Part shown: positions 1 to 9,007 of the stretch, in pieces | Layout: the number at the start of each line of letters is the position of its first letter | Position numbering within the stretch: position 1 is the stretch's first letter | From: an uncultured Roseburia sp. | GTDB lineage: Bacteria; Bacillota; Clostridia; Lachnospirales; Lachnospiraceae | Assembly (NCBI GenBank): GCA_910584215.1 | Contig: CAJTYI010000003.1 | Location: 20,754 to 84,753, forward strand | Length of the DNA stretch: 64,000 nucleotides | Direction: 5' to 3' | Position numbers and translations under genes: made by a program | The notes under the pieces: generated by a model | Told to the model about the DNA's origin: nothing | The model's database searches: none | Seen by the model: the letters and a program-made list of their open reading frames with translations, nothing else

Positions 1-1111
1 TCGGAAGCACATGATTTGGCCCTGCAAAGTAGTCCCCCAGAGGTTCGCTCGCGTATTCTCCCAGGAAAATCGCTCCGGCGTTGCGTATCTTTGTCAACGT
101 ATCAAACGGATTTTTTGTCATCAGCTCTAAATGTTCGGAAGCAATCTCATTGACAGTGTCGATCGCATCCTCCATATTGTCTGCCACCAGAATATAGCCG
201 TAATTGTCCAACGATTTGGAGATGATCTCCTTGCGGGACAACTCTGCCACAAAGCGCTCCACTTCCGCGCTCACCTGCTCGGCAAGTGACCTGCTGGTGG
301 TGATTAAAATCGCGGAGGCCATCTCGTCATGTTCCGCCTGCGACAGCAGATCGGCGGCTACATAGCGCGGGTTGGCTGTTTCGTCCGCCAGTACAAGAAT
401 TTCACTCGGCCCTGCGATCGAATCTATGCTCACATGGCCAAATACGGCCTTTTTCGCCAACGCCACATAGATATTTCCCGGCCCGACAATCTTGTCCACT
501 TTCGGGATGCTCTGCGTGCCAAATGCCAGTGCAGCGATCGCCTGTGCTCCGCCGGCTTTATAGATTGTATCGACACCGGCCTCATTAGCAGCTACCAGTG
601 TGGAGGCGCAGACGCTGCCATCCCGTCCCGGCGGTGTGGTCATGACAATATGTTCCACGCCGGCCACCTTTGCCGGGAGCACATTCATCAGTACCGAGGA
701 GGGATAGACTGCCTTGCCGCCCGGCACATAAACGCCGACACGCGCAAGCGGCGTGACTTTCTGTCCCAGAATAATGCCGTCTTTGGAGTCAAACCAGGAG
801 CGCTGCTTTTGTTTTTCGTGATAATCCCGGATATTGATTAGCGCTTTTTTTATCACCTCCAACAATCTCGGGTCCACCTGCTCGTAGGCGCTGTCAATCT
901 CCTCTTTGGTTACAAGGATGTTGGCGGCGTCGATATCAGCTCCGTCAAATTGTTTTGTGTAAGCAAATACCGCCGCGTCACGTTCTTTTTTTACATGCTC
1001 TATGATATCTGCCACGCGGCTCTCATACTCACCGTATGAATTGGGGCTGCGCTGTAAGAGATTCTCTAAAATATTATTGCGTGTCTCTGAAGTTAAAGTT
1101 AAAATCTTCAT
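1..1111 (-). CDS. hisD: Histidinol dehydrogenase HisD (3' end beyond window)
   Basis: Catalyses the last two oxidations of histidine synthesis (L-histidinol to L-histidine, NAD-dependent, zinc enzyme, cytosol). The start is the ATG at 1109-1111 (MKILTLTSETRN). About 370 residues are present; the frame stays open to the window edge, so roughly the last 55-60 residues of the usual ~430 are missing. Family motifs are visible: GPGNIYVALAKK, the zinc-ligand segment LLSQAEHDEMA, the catalytic-histidine segment ASEHLELM, and GDYFAGPNHVLP near the cut. The final zinc-ligand histidine would lie outside. It sits 19 bp downstream of hisG in the order hisZ-hisG-hisD, which supports co-transcription. Identity is very secure. 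Confidence 0.97.
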   Translation of the reverse strand, partial: MKILTLTSETRNNILENLLQRSPNSYGEYESRVADIIEHVKKERDAAVFAYTKQFDGADIDAANILVTKEEIDSAYEQVDPRLLEVIKKALINIRDYHEKQKQRSWFDSKDGIILGQKVTPLARVGVYVPGGKAVYPSSVLMNVLPAKVAGVEHIVMTTPPGRDGSVCASTLVAANEAGVDTIYKAGGAQAIAALAFGTQSIPKVDKIVGPGNIYVALAKKAVFGHVSIDSIAGPSEILVLADETANPRYVAADLLSQAEHDEMASAILITTSRSLAEQVSAEVERFVAELSRKEIISKSLDNYGYILVADNMEDAIDTVNEIASEHLELMTKNPFDTLTKIRNAGAIFLGEYASEPLGDYFAGPNHVLP

Positions 1112-1130
1112 CGTCTTCCTCTTTTCTTGT

Positions 1131-1775
1131 TCAAATCACTTTCTTTAAGTCGGAGATTAACTTCGTGATGCGCTCGTTTTCCATCTTCATGCTGACCTGG
1201 TTTACCACCATGCGCGCGGAGAGCGGACAGACCTCCTCCAATACCTTTAAACCGTTTTCCTTTAGGGTGGAGCCGGTCTCTACGATATCGCAGATCACTT
1301 CGGAGAGCCCTACGATCGGCGCCAGTTCAATGGAACCGTTTAACTTGATGATTTCTACAGTTTGATGCTTCTTGTTGTAGAAATAATCTTTGGCGATATG
1401 CGGATATTTTGTCGCCACCCTGATTAATTCATGATGCTGCAATAACTCCTTGGCATCGGTTGGGCCGCAGATACACATGCGGCATTTGCCAAAGCCGAGA
1501 TCAAGCACTTCATAGATGTTTCTGCCTTCCTCCAATATGGTGTCTTTGCCGACGATACCGATGTCGGCAGCGCCATATTCTACATAGGTTGGCACATCCG
1601 GACCCTTGGCGAGGAAAAAACGAAAACGCAACGCCTCGTTGACAAAAATGAGCTTTCTGGTCTTTTTGTCCTTCATCTCCTCACAAGTGATGCCAATCTG
1701 CTCAAACAGCTCCAATGTCTTATCTGCAAGCCTCCCCTTGCCCAACGCAAAAGTGAGGTATCTCATATCATTCAT
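1131..1775 (-). CDS. hisG: ATP phosphoribosyltransferase catalytic subunit, short form
   Basis: First step of histidine synthesis: ATP plus PRPP gives phosphoribosyl-ATP. At 214 residues this is the short HisG that lacks the C-terminal regulatory domain and needs HisZ as partner; hisZ lies 50 bp upstream, as expected. Visible family features are the N-terminal [16 protein letters not shown], the [11 protein letters not shown] segment, and a PRPP-binding-type segment around residues 145-170 ending in [23 protein letters not shown] ribosome-binding site lies 4 nt before the first ATG, which supports that start. It probably belongs to one transcript with hisZ and hisD. Confidence 0.97.
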   Translation of the reverse strand: MNDMRYLTFALGKGRLADKTLELFEQIGITCEEMKDKKTRKLIFVNEALRFRFFLAKGPDVPTYVEYGAADIGIVGKDTILEEGRNIYEVLDLGFGKCRMCICGPTDAKELLQHHELIRVATKYPHIAKDYFYNKKHQTVEIIKLNGSIELAPIVGLSEVICDIVETGSTLKENGLKVLEEVCPLSARMVVNQVSMKMENERITKLISDLKKVI

Positions 1776-1825
1776 AGTTCCTCTCCATCCACCGCGTAAA
1801 CAGTATGTGTCATCTTTCCATCCTT

Positions 1826-3010
1826 TTATATAAACTGAACCTTGGAAAGATGCCAGCGCGCGGCATAATTCTCATAATCTTCCCTAGACTTACCGTCCTG
1901 CTCTAACATTAACTCGACCCGCCTTCCCTCTTTACGTTCCTTTGCGGCGCGTGCAATCGCCTCACGGCGGTTCTCATTTTGATAGACGAGCAGCGTCGTC
2001 TCATGCTGCAATGGAATCTCGATCTTTTGCCGGGAGAGCGCAGCCATCAGTTGGTCTATGACGACGGCAAAACCGATCGCCGCGGATTTCTTGCCAAAGT
2101 ACATTAACAGATCGTCGTAACGTCCGCCTTTGACGATTGCCTCCCCGGTACCAAATGTGTAACCGGCGAATATAATGCCCGTATAATACTGATAATCGCT
2201 GATGACACCGAGCTCGTACGAGATATAACGGGAAACGCCGTAAATCTCTAGAATCGCGTGCAGCTCTTCGAGCGCTTCGATCGTGGACAGAATACGCGGA
2301 TAAGCTCTGGCAGACTGCTTGGCCTCTGCCAGATCGGCGGCGCTGTTGTAGAGATTGCCCAGCATGGCAAAAAGCTGCGTGAGCTCGTCAGCTAAGTGTA
2401 ACGTCTCAATCAATTCTTCTACACCGAAGAAATTTTTGTTGGAGATCAATTCGCGAAGCTCATCTTCCTGCTCTTCACTCAATCCGGCTGCCTCCGCCAA
2501 TCCGCGGAAGAAATCGGCATGTCCCACACAGATCTGAAAATCCGTAAGACCGGACGTTTTCAGACATTCAACTACCATCGAGAGAATTTCCGCGTCTGCG
2601 TCTGCTCTACAGTCACCGATCAACTCGGCGCCAAGCTGTGTACTCTCCTTTAAACGTCCCTGATAGCTGGAATTATTGATAAAAGTGTTGCCCATATAAC
2701 ACAGGCGGATCGGCATCTGCTCCTCACCGAAATATTTTACCGCGCAGCGCGCAATAGACGGTGTGATATCCGGCCGCAGCACCAGTGTGTTGCCCTCTCT
2801 GTCAAAGAACTTGTAGAGTTCTTTGGAAGATATCGTGCCGATCTCTCGGTTAAATATATCGAAAAATTCAAACGTGGGCGTCTGTATCGCGTGATAACCG
2901 TATTGTCCCAGCACGTTATGCAGACAATGTTCCAGAATCATTTTTTTCTCGATCTCTTCATTGTAAATGTCACGCACTCCCTCGGGCGTGTGCAGTAATT
3001 GTCTCTTCAT
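1826..3010 (-). CDS. hisZ: ATP phosphoribosyltransferase regulatory subunit
   Basis: HisZ is a catalytically inactive histidyl-tRNA-synthetase paralogue that forms a hetero-octamer with short HisG and carries histidine feedback control. This 394-residue protein opens [13 protein letters not shown] and has the class II synthetase-like core ([60 protein letters not shown]). Its position directly before short hisG favours HisZ over a true HisS. It is first of the visible his genes. No T-box or other leader fits in the 119 bp upstream, which contains AT-rich GTTAA-type repeats. Confidence 0.95.
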   Translation of the reverse strand: MKRQLLHTPEGVRDIYNEEIEKKMILEHCLHNVLGQYGYHAIQTPTFEFFDIFNREIGTISSKELYKFFDREGNTLVLRPDITPSIARCAVKYFGEEQMPIRLCYMGNTFINNSSYQGRLKESTQLGAELIGDCRADADAEILSMVVECLKTSGLTDFQICVGHADFFRGLAEAAGLSEEQEDELRELISNKNFFGVEELIETLHLADELTQLFAMLGNLYNSAADLAEAKQSARAYPRILSTIEALEELHAILEIYGVSRYISYELGVISDYQYYTGIIFAGYTFGTGEAIVKGGRYDDLLMYFGKKSAAIGFAVVIDQLMAALSRQKIEIPLQHETTLLVYQNENRREAIARAAKERKEGRRVELMLEQDGKSREDYENYAARWHLSKVQFI

Positions 3011-3129
3011 GTAGTGTTACCTTTCTATCCATACGCCAATACTTTGATATTTTAATACGTTAAAGCGTTAATTTGTTAATTCACTACCAAAATAAACCAC
3101 CTAGATTATAGGCAATCACGCCAAGTTTG

Positions 3130-3663
3130 TCAATCCCTCTCCGACAAATCCCGCTGTAATCCGTCCAAATACGGAACGAGAACGCCGCGGTTTTTCGGAA
3201 GCAGATAATCTGGTTCCAGCTCTTCAAAGCGAAAACTTTTCCTGCCGCCCTGCTCTTTTCTCTGCCAAAATTCCATCATCTTGGAAAAACGCAGATAATA
3301 AAACAGGTCCCGTTTGGTATAGCTGATCAATATAAAAGAAATACCGCCCTGCTGTTCAAAATTTTCCATAAATGCTACCTGGTGTCTGTGTATGTTTTCC
3401 AACGGAAACGTATCTTTATTACATTCCTTGGCATCGAAGCACACCGGAACCCCCTGGACAACACCGATATAATCTACGGTGCTCTTTTGGTCAAAATAAG
3501 CCAGCGTGATATGGCGAGACGCCTTATCTATGTTGATGGGGGTGATGGGGGTGGGAACTTTCTGTATCAGCGCGAGTCCGTTTGTTCGATAGGTGTCGTT
3601 TGTCATGTTGATAAACTCTTCGAGACTGGAACCGCGGAGCCCTCTGGAATTCCAGGTTGCCAT
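3130..3663 (-). CDS. recU: Holliday junction resolvase RecU
   Basis: RecU cuts four-way junctions during recombinational repair in Firmicutes, working with RuvAB (genes at 55.7-57.3 kb) and RecG (28.6-30.6 kb). The protein starts MATWNSRGLRGSSLEEFINMTND, typical of RecU, and has the nuclease core TVDYIGVVQGVPVCFDAKE followed by the FILISY strand. I chose the ATG at 3661-3663 because GGAGG sits 5 nt before it and homology begins exactly there; the frame is open 22 codons further upstream without a ribosome-binding site. Predicted length is 177 residues. In the active-site ExK motif the acidic residue is Asp (DAK), a conservative change. Confidence 0.93.
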   Translation of the reverse strand: MATWNSRGLRGSSLEEFINMTNDTYRTNGLALIQKVPTPITPINIDKASRHITLAYFDQKSTVDYIGVVQGVPVCFDAKECNKDTFPLENIHRHQVAFMENFEQQGGISFILISYTKRDLFYYLRFSKMMEFWQRKEQGGRKSFRFEELEPDYLLPKNRGVLVPYLDGLQRDLSERD

Positions 3664-3743
3664 GATTTCCTCCATATTCGCGTGTATAAATTCGTGCGTC
3701 TGCATCTGTAAAAGTAAGAAATGTTGCATTGCACACTATTTTT

Positions 3744-3772
3744 ATTATACAATAGTTTGCCTGCTTGTACAA
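3744..3772 (-). promoter_or_regulatory. Sigma-A-type promoter for recU
   Basis: On the minus strand TTGTAC (-35, 3767-3772) and TATAAT (-10, 3744-3749) are separated by 17 bp, a near-consensus vegetative promoter about 80 bp upstream of the recU start. It lies back to back with the DtxR-type regulator gene on the plus strand. Confidence 0.75.
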
Positions 3773-3870
3773 TACTATATCTTGTATTAAAACTTTGCCT
3801 TTTTTTTGTCACATAATTATGCTACAATACTGTATACATGACAATCGTTTATCTTGGGGGATATCGGAAC

Positions 3871-4248
3871 ATGACGTTAAATGAATCCATGGAAAATTAT
3901 TTAGAAACCATATTGATCTTAAACCACCGCCTTGGCAATGTGCGCTCGGTTGACATTGCCAACGAGATGAACTTCAAGAAGCCGAGCGTGAGCGTGGCTA
4001 TGAAAAATCTGCGTGAAAACGGTTATATCACGGTGAGCGACGGCGGACATATCCATCTGACAGACGCCGGGTTAGAGGTGGCGGAAATGATCTATGAACG
4101 TCATACCACACTCTCCAACTGGCTGGTGATGCTGGGAGTTGACCCTAAAGTTGCAGCTCAGGATGCCTGCCGGATTGAACATGACGTGAGCCAGGAAAGT
4201 TTTGAGGCGATCAAACGCCATATCAACGCGGGCAGCCGCCGTTCGTAA
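3871..4248 (+). CDS. DtxR/MntR-family metal-dependent transcriptional regulator
   Basis: A 125-residue winged-helix regulator. LNESMENYLETILIL, then VRSVDIANEMNFKKPSVSVAMKNLRENGYI (helix-turn-helix) and LTDAGLEVAEMIYERH are the DtxR/MntR DNA-binding and dimerisation segments. The later histidine and acidic residues (CRIEHDVSQESFEAIKRH) are the usual metal-site region. The start at 3871 follows GGGGGA by 9 nt; an ATG 11 codons earlier lacks a good site. It has no C-terminal SH3-like domain, so it is MntR-sized. No manganese or iron transport gene is adjacent, so the regulon is unknown. An extended -10 (TGCTACAAT, 3817-3825) lies upstream. Confidence 0.88.
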   Translation: MTLNESMENYLETILILNHRLGNVRSVDIANEMNFKKPSVSVAMKNLRENGYITVSDGGHIHLTDAGLEVAEMIYERHTTLSNWLVMLGVDPKVAAQDACRIEHDVSQESFEAIKRHINAGSRRS

Positions 4249-4277
4249 ACGTTTCCCTTGCCGCACAGCAGATAAAT

Positions 4278-5306
4278 TCAGATCGTATCTCTTGACACAG
4301 CGCATCCGGTAATTTGGAGCGCCCGCTCAAACTCTTTTGGCAGAGGGGCCGTAATCGTTCTCTGGTCCGCCCATTGCAGGCGGTATGCGTGAAGCAGTTG
4401 AGCATGTATATGAAGCTGCTTTAAGTTACTTTTAAGGTCGGATGTTTGATTTAACTTAAAGTTGGTGTGAGAGGAATGCTGCCGGTTGTTGTATTTTGCG
4501 TCCCCCACGATCGGATGCCCGATAAAGGCCAGGTGCGCGCGAATCTGGTGAGAACGCCCGGTAATCAGATGAACTTCCAGATAAGTATAACCGCCGCTTG
4601 ACTTTAACGGCACATATTCTGTCTCAATCGGCAGCGCGCCCTCGCCCGCCGCTCTCTCATCCTCATAGACCGTCACCCGGTTTTCTTTCTCGTCTTTCTT
4701 TAACCATCCCTTTAAGTACATGGGAACCCGAACTTCACCCTCAACCAGACAGCGGTAATATTTTTGTATCGTTCTCTCCTTTAGGGCCGCCGACATCTGC
4801 TGCAATCCCTTTAACGTTTTGCCGGCGATGAGGATGCCGGAGGTATTGCGGTCCAATCGGTTGCATACGGAGGGACGGAACGTCTCCATCATCTGTGCTG
4901 TCAGGATGCCCCTTTTGATCAGATAAGCCAAAATATATTCATTGGCGGAGAGATCGCCCGCTTTGGCCTTTTGGGACAACATGCCGGAGGGCTTATTGAT
5001 GATCACAGTATCTTCATCCTCATAGATCACCTGAAGCTTCACGTTAAGTTCACGTAAAGCCTGAAATTCTCCAAAAGTCCGCTGTTTTCCAGCAAACTTT
5101 TCGATTGTTTCCTCGGAAAAAAACACCTTTACCTCATCTCCGGCCGCAAGCTTTTCCGTGCCGTCGGCCTTCCTGCCGTTTAACACGATATTTTTCTTGC
5201 GCATCATTTTGTAAAGAAAGCAGGAAGGTGCATCCTGAAACAGTTTTTTCAGATATTTGTCGAATCGCTGGCCGGCTTCGTTGTTTTTGATGATAAAAAC
5301 GCGCAT
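4278..5306 (-). CDS. RluC/RluD-family ribosomal large-subunit pseudouridine synthase
   Basis: Converts specific uridines of 23S rRNA to pseudouridine. The 342-residue protein has an N-terminal S4-like RNA-binding domain (about residues 12-75), then the catalytic domain with the active-site Asp in VCNRLDRNTSGILIAGK, and GRSHQIRAHLAFIGHPIVGDAKY near residue 255-275. Length and domain order fit the RluC/D group; the exact target cannot be told. It converges on the metal-regulator gene with only 29 bp between the stops and follows the YgiQ gene by 15 bp, so they may be co-transcribed. Confidence 0.92.
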   Translation of the reverse strand: MRVFIIKNNEAGQRFDKYLKKLFQDAPSCFLYKMMRKKNIVLNGRKADGTEKLAAGDEVKVFFSEETIEKFAGKQRTFGEFQALRELNVKLQVIYEDEDTVIINKPSGMLSQKAKAGDLSANEYILAYLIKRGILTAQMMETFRPSVCNRLDRNTSGILIAGKTLKGLQQMSAALKERTIQKYYRCLVEGEVRVPMYLKGWLKKDEKENRVTVYEDERAAGEGALPIETEYVPLKSSGGYTYLEVHLITGRSHQIRAHLAFIGHPIVGDAKYNNRQHSSHTNFKLNQTSDLKSNLKQLHIHAQLLHAYRLQWADQRTITAPLPKEFERALQITGCAVSRDTI

Positions 5307-5321
5307 TGCTTTGTCCTCACT

Positions 5322-7313
5322 TCATCTTTTCTTTTGATGCACATGGCGGATTGTCTTTTTCTTCCCCTGCCGTGCTCTCTTTCCGACGTTGTCTGCTCGT
5401 TCTTTGCCGCCGGAATAAGCTATTCTGCCATTATCCGATCCCCTGTCAAAAGCTGCTTTTTTGCGTTGTGCCGCAGTATTTACAGATACTCCGCCGTTTA
5501 TCCTTGTCGCCCCATGCGTCCTCGGTCTTATCAGGCAGTGCTTTTCGTAACCGATCAAATCTGTCCGGCCCGCTTTCGTTAAAGCTTCCACCACAAGATC
5601 ATAATTTTTGGGATTGCGGTACTGGATGAGCGCCCGCTGCATGGCCTTCTCGTGCGGGTTTTTTGCCACATAGACGGGCTGCATGGTCCGGGGATCAAGC
5701 TCCGTATAATACATACAGGTTGAGATCGTAGACGGCGTCGGATAAAAGTCCTGCACCTGCTCCGGCATATAGCCCAGATCGCGCAGATATTCCGCGAGCG
5801 CGACGGCCTCCTTTAAGGTAGAACCCGGATGCGAGGACATCAGGTAAGGCACCAGATATTGTTTCTTGTCCAGCTTTTGGTTCATGGCCTGATACGCCTG
5901 CACAAACCGGCGGTAGACCGCGACGCCAGGCTTGCCCATCTTTTCCAGTACCGCATCGGAAATATGCTCCGGCGCGACCTTAAGCTGTCCGCTGATGTGA
6001 TGCTCACAGAGTTCACGCAAAAAAGTTTTATCTTCGTCATAAATCAGATAATCAAAACGGATGCCCGAACGGATAAACACTTTCTTAACGTTAGGCAGTT
6101 CGCGCAGCTTTCTAAGGAGCTTCCGGTAATCGGTGTGATCGACTTTTAAGTTCTTGCAGGGCTTCGGAAACAGGCATTGTTTATCGGTACAAACGCCTTT
6201 TTTTAACTGTTTGTCGCAGGCGGGCGCCCGAAAATTGGCCGTAGGCCCTCCCACATCATGAATATAGCCCTTAAAGTCAGGTTCCCACACCATCTTACCT
6301 GCCTCCGCCAATATTGACTCATGGCTTCTCGTCTGGATGATTCTGCCCTGATGGAATGTTAAGGCACAAAAATTGCAGCCGCCGTAACAGCCGCGGTTGC
6401 TGACTAGCGAAAACTTAATCTCAGCGATGGCGGGCACACCCCCGGCCTCTTCGTAGGCAGGATGATACGTGCGCTGGTACGGCAGTGCATAGACGGCGTC
6501 CATCTCGCTCTGGCTTAAGGGTTTCGCCGGGGGATTCTGCACCACATAGCATGTATCGTCATAAGTCTCAAACAGTCGCTTCGCGGTAAACGGGTCCGTA
6601 TTGCAGTACTGCGTATAAAAGCTGTCCGCATACGCGCGCTTATCTGCAAGAAGCACGCGATAATGCGGCAGCTCGATCGCATCATAGATATCCTCGCGCT
6701 TTTTGGTTTTATATACAGTGCCCGCGACAAAACTAATGTCGGAGGCGGGAAGGCCGCTGTCTAGGGCATCCGCAATCTCTATAATACTCCGCTCCCCCAT
6801 GCCGTAGGAGATTAAATCTGCCCCAGAGTCGAGCAGTATCGAGCGTTTTAGCTTGTCCGACCAATAATCATAATGGGCCAGGCGGCGCAGGCTCGCTTCA
6901 ATCCCGCCGATGATAATGGGTGTTTTTTTATAGGTCTGCCGAATCAGATTGCAATAGACGATGGTGGCGTAATCGGGCCGTTTTCCCATGACGCCGCCGG
7001 GTGTGTAGGCGTCGGCAGCGCGGCGCTTTTTTGAGACCGCATAGTGATTGACCATAGAATCCATGTTTCCTGCCGACACCAAAAAACCGAGCCTTGGCTC
7101 GCCAAGAAGACAGACCGATTCCCTGTCCCGCCAGTCGGGTTGCGCGATGATGCCGACCTGATAGCCGTGCGCCTCTAAAAGCCTTGAAATGATGGCATGT
7201 CCGAACGACGGATGATCGACATAGGCATCCCCGCAGACATAGACAAAATCAAGCTGGCTGATGCCGCGCTCTCTCATATCCTCTTTTGATACAGGTAAAA
7301 ATCCGCTGGTCAT
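5322..7313 (-). CDS. YgiQ-family radical SAM protein
   Basis: A large radical S-adenosylmethionine protein of the YgiQ/UPF0313 family, whose reaction is not established. The Cx3Cx2C cluster motif is in [14 protein letters not shown] (about residue 315). The N-terminal [34 protein letters not shown] and the C-terminal [19 protein letters not shown] are hallmarks. The last ~65 residues are lysine/arginine-rich and low in complexity, as in many homologues. I prefer the start at 7311-7313 (MTSGFLP), preceded by AGAGG at 4 nt, over an ATG four codons earlier. A short GC hairpin lies upstream at 7327-7340. Confidence 0.9.
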   Translation of the reverse strand: MTSGFLPVSKEDMRERGISQLDFVYVCGDAYVDHPSFGHAIISRLLEAHGYQVGIIAQPDWRDRESVCLLGEPRLGFLVSAGNMDSMVNHYAVSKKRRAADAYTPGGVMGKRPDYATIVYCNLIRQTYKKTPIIIGGIEASLRRLAHYDYWSDKLKRSILLDSGADLISYGMGERSIIEIADALDSGLPASDISFVAGTVYKTKKREDIYDAIELPHYRVLLADKRAYADSFYTQYCNTDPFTAKRLFETYDDTCYVVQNPPAKPLSQSEMDAVYALPYQRTYHPAYEEAGGVPAIAEIKFSLVSNRGCYGGCNFCALTFHQGRIIQTRSHESILAEAGKMVWEPDFKGYIHDVGGPTANFRAPACDKQLKKGVCTDKQCLFPKPCKNLKVDHTDYRKLLRKLRELPNVKKVFIRSGIRFDYLIYDEDKTFLRELCEHHISGQLKVAPEHISDAVLEKMGKPGVAVYRRFVQAYQAMNQKLDKKQYLVPYLMSSHPGSTLKEAVALAEYLRDLGYMPEQVQDFYPTPSTISTCMYYTELDPRTMQPVYVAKNPHEKAMQRALIQYRNPKNYDLVVEALTKAGRTDLIGYEKHCLIRPRTHGATRINGGVSVNTAAQRKKAAFDRGSDNGRIAYSGGKERADNVGKRARQGKKKTIRHVHQKKR

Positions 7314-7408
7314 GTTTCCTCTCATTCTGCCGCTTTTGCGGCCTTTGCGTTGCAGTTCTCACGGCAAAAACCGATGTTTTACCGGTTAAAATATCGTATT
7401 CCTTGCAG

Positions 7409-8116
7409 CTATATCCGCCCAAGCATGTCCAATTCCTCCGCAGTTAAGGCGCGGTATTCTCCCGGCAGCAGCTCTTCCGGCAGCACAAGGCCCGCCATGG
7501 ACAGCCGCTTTAAGTAAAGCACTTTTTTCCCTACAGCTTCAAACATGCGCTTGACCTGGTGAAAGCGTCCCTCGGTGATTGTCAGTGTGACCTCCGATTC
7601 CTCACCTGCTTTTAGGATGACAAGACTGGCTGGTCTGGCAGGCTTATCGTCCCCGATCTCGATTCCCTGTGCAAAGAGTTCTTTATCTTCTTCGGTCACA
7701 CATCCTGCAATTTTGGCAAAATATGTTTTCGGCACATGGTGCGCGGGGGAAAGCAGCCGGTGCGCCAAGGCTCCGTCATTGGTGATCAGCAAAAGTCCCT
7801 CCGTGTCGAGATCGAGCCTGCCGACCGGAAATAAGTCCTTGCGCGCCGTTTGCGTCAAATAATCCATCACTGTGCGGTGCAGGCCATCCTCCGTTGCCGT
7901 CACACAGCCCGCAGGCTTATGAAACAGATAATATTCATAGGCCTGATAGGCAATCGTCTGGCCGCAGCAGCAGACCACGTCAGCGTTTTCGTCGATTTTT
8001 AACTCCGGTTTTCCGGCGCGCGCCCCGTTCACTGTCACCGCGCCGCTTTTGATGAGTTTTTTTACTTCGCTGCGGGTGCCAACCCCAGTTTCTGTCAAAA
8101 ATTTATCCAACCGCAT
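7409..8116 (-). CDS. RsuA-family pseudouridine synthase
   Basis: A 235-residue protein with an N-terminal S4 domain (MRLDKFLTETGVGTRSEVKKLIKSG) followed by the RsuA/RluB/E/F catalytic domain: LFPVGRLDLDTEGLLLITNDG holds the catalytic Asp, and TITEGRFHQVKRMFEAVG is the conserved basic segment. The length matches RsuA (16S rRNA U516) or a small RluB-type enzyme; the target is not certain from sequence. It lies 33 bp downstream of the M23 peptidase gene, all on the minus strand. Confidence 0.93.
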   Translation of the reverse strand: MRLDKFLTETGVGTRSEVKKLIKSGAVTVNGARAGKPELKIDENADVVCCCGQTIAYQAYEYYLFHKPAGCVTATEDGLHRTVMDYLTQTARKDLFPVGRLDLDTEGLLLITNDGALAHRLLSPAHHVPKTYFAKIAGCVTEEDKELFAQGIEIGDDKPARPASLVILKAGEESEVTLTITEGRFHQVKRMFEAVGKKVLYLKRLSMAGLVLPEELLPGEYRALTAEELDMLGRI

Positions 8117-8149
8117 AACATAACCATGCCTTTCCCAAACAAAAGGGTT

Positions 8150-8980
8150 TTATTGGTACAGATGCCATAATACCGGATACGAATTTACACTGATCTCCCG
8201 GCCTGATTTATCGTTAAAGTAGATTCCCATGTGCAGATGCACATCAAAATTTCCGGTCGTGCCTGGGATATCGCTGTACCCGGTATCACCCATAAATCCA
8301 AGCGGTGTGCCGGCCTCCACACGCTCGCCGATTTGAAAATCCCTGGCGTACTCCGCCAGATGCGCGTAATAATAATAGCCTCCGGAATCGCTGCGGATAC
8401 CGATGCGGTAACCGCCCAGGCGAAGCCAGCCGACGTTCTCGACCACACCGTCCGTCATACTGTAGATCGGATAGAGCCCGCGCACATTTAAAGACGCCAT
8501 GATGTCGCAGCCCTCGTGCGTGCGGTCTCCGCCAAATGTCCGGCTCTCATTCCAGCTATCGGAAAAGGAGACGACGGCTGTATCGTCATTTTTGATCTTT
8601 CCCACCGGAAACAGCTTTGCATCTTCCCATACAGCCCGCACATATCCCTTTAGTTCCGCGAATTCGTCTTTGTGGTATGATTTGGCGTAGGGCAGGAACT
8701 TCGCAAGCTCTGCCGGCCGCGTCACCTGCCCCTCCCTGGCATAATACATTGTCATAAGATCATAGAAATCATGGCTGTCCTCCTGGAAGCTGTTTAATGT
8801 CTCTTCCGAGATCTTCTGACAGCGAAAATTTTCCATCGCCGTGTCAAAAGAAAAGCCGTGTATCCGCTGCACACCGGTAATGATGATGTGCAGGATCACA
8901 ACATGAAAACACAGCAGGAGTACAAACAGTAGAAAAAACCGCAACGAACCTAATTTTTTTCTTCTCACTCTAACCCTCAT
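8150..8980 (-). CDS. Membrane-anchored M23-family (LytM-like) peptidase
   Basis: A 276-residue protein with a basic start and one membrane segment (about residues 12-35), then an extracellular part ending in an M23 domain. Zn ligands are seen in THEGCDIMAS (HxxxD) and in the DVHLHMG motif, with YAHLAEYARD between. Such enzymes cut peptidoglycan peptide bridges; several sporulation proteins have this design, so a spore role is possible but not shown. The ATG at 8978-8980 is directly abutted by a perfect hairpin (8981-8999) with no ribosome-binding site before it; a GTG four codons in (8966-8968), preceded by GAGGG, is an alternative start. Confidence 0.85.
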   Translation of the reverse strand: MRVRVRRKKLGSLRFFLLFVLLLCFHVVILHIIITGVQRIHGFSFDTAMENFRCQKISEETLNSFQEDSHDFYDLMTMYYAREGQVTRPAELAKFLPYAKSYHKDEFAELKGYVRAVWEDAKLFPVGKIKNDDTAVVSFSDSWNESRTFGGDRTHEGCDIMASLNVRGLYPIYSMTDGVVENVGWLRLGGYRIGIRSDSGGYYYYAHLAEYARDFQIGERVEAGTPLGFMGDTGYSDIPGTTGNFDVHLHMGIYFNDKSGREISVNSYPVLWHLYQ

Positions 8981-8999
8981 GATTCCGCTCTGCGGAATC
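8981..8999. repeat. Perfect 8-bp hairpin with 3-nt loop next to a start codon
   Basis: GATTCCGC, loop TCT, GCGGAATC. It fills almost all of the 27-bp gap between pepD and the M23 peptidase gene and touches the peptidase ATG. There is no T-run, so it is not an ordinary terminator. Confidence 0.8.
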
Positions 9000-9007
9000 T
9001 TTTCACG

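Noticed and set aside
1826..3010. Histidyl-tRNA synthetase
   Set aside because: The gene is directly followed by a short-form hisG, which needs HisZ, and the protein lacks a clear anticodon-binding domain.
3011..3129. T-box or other leader before hisZ
   Set aside because: Only 119 bp are available, and the T-box consensus and specifier stem are not seen.
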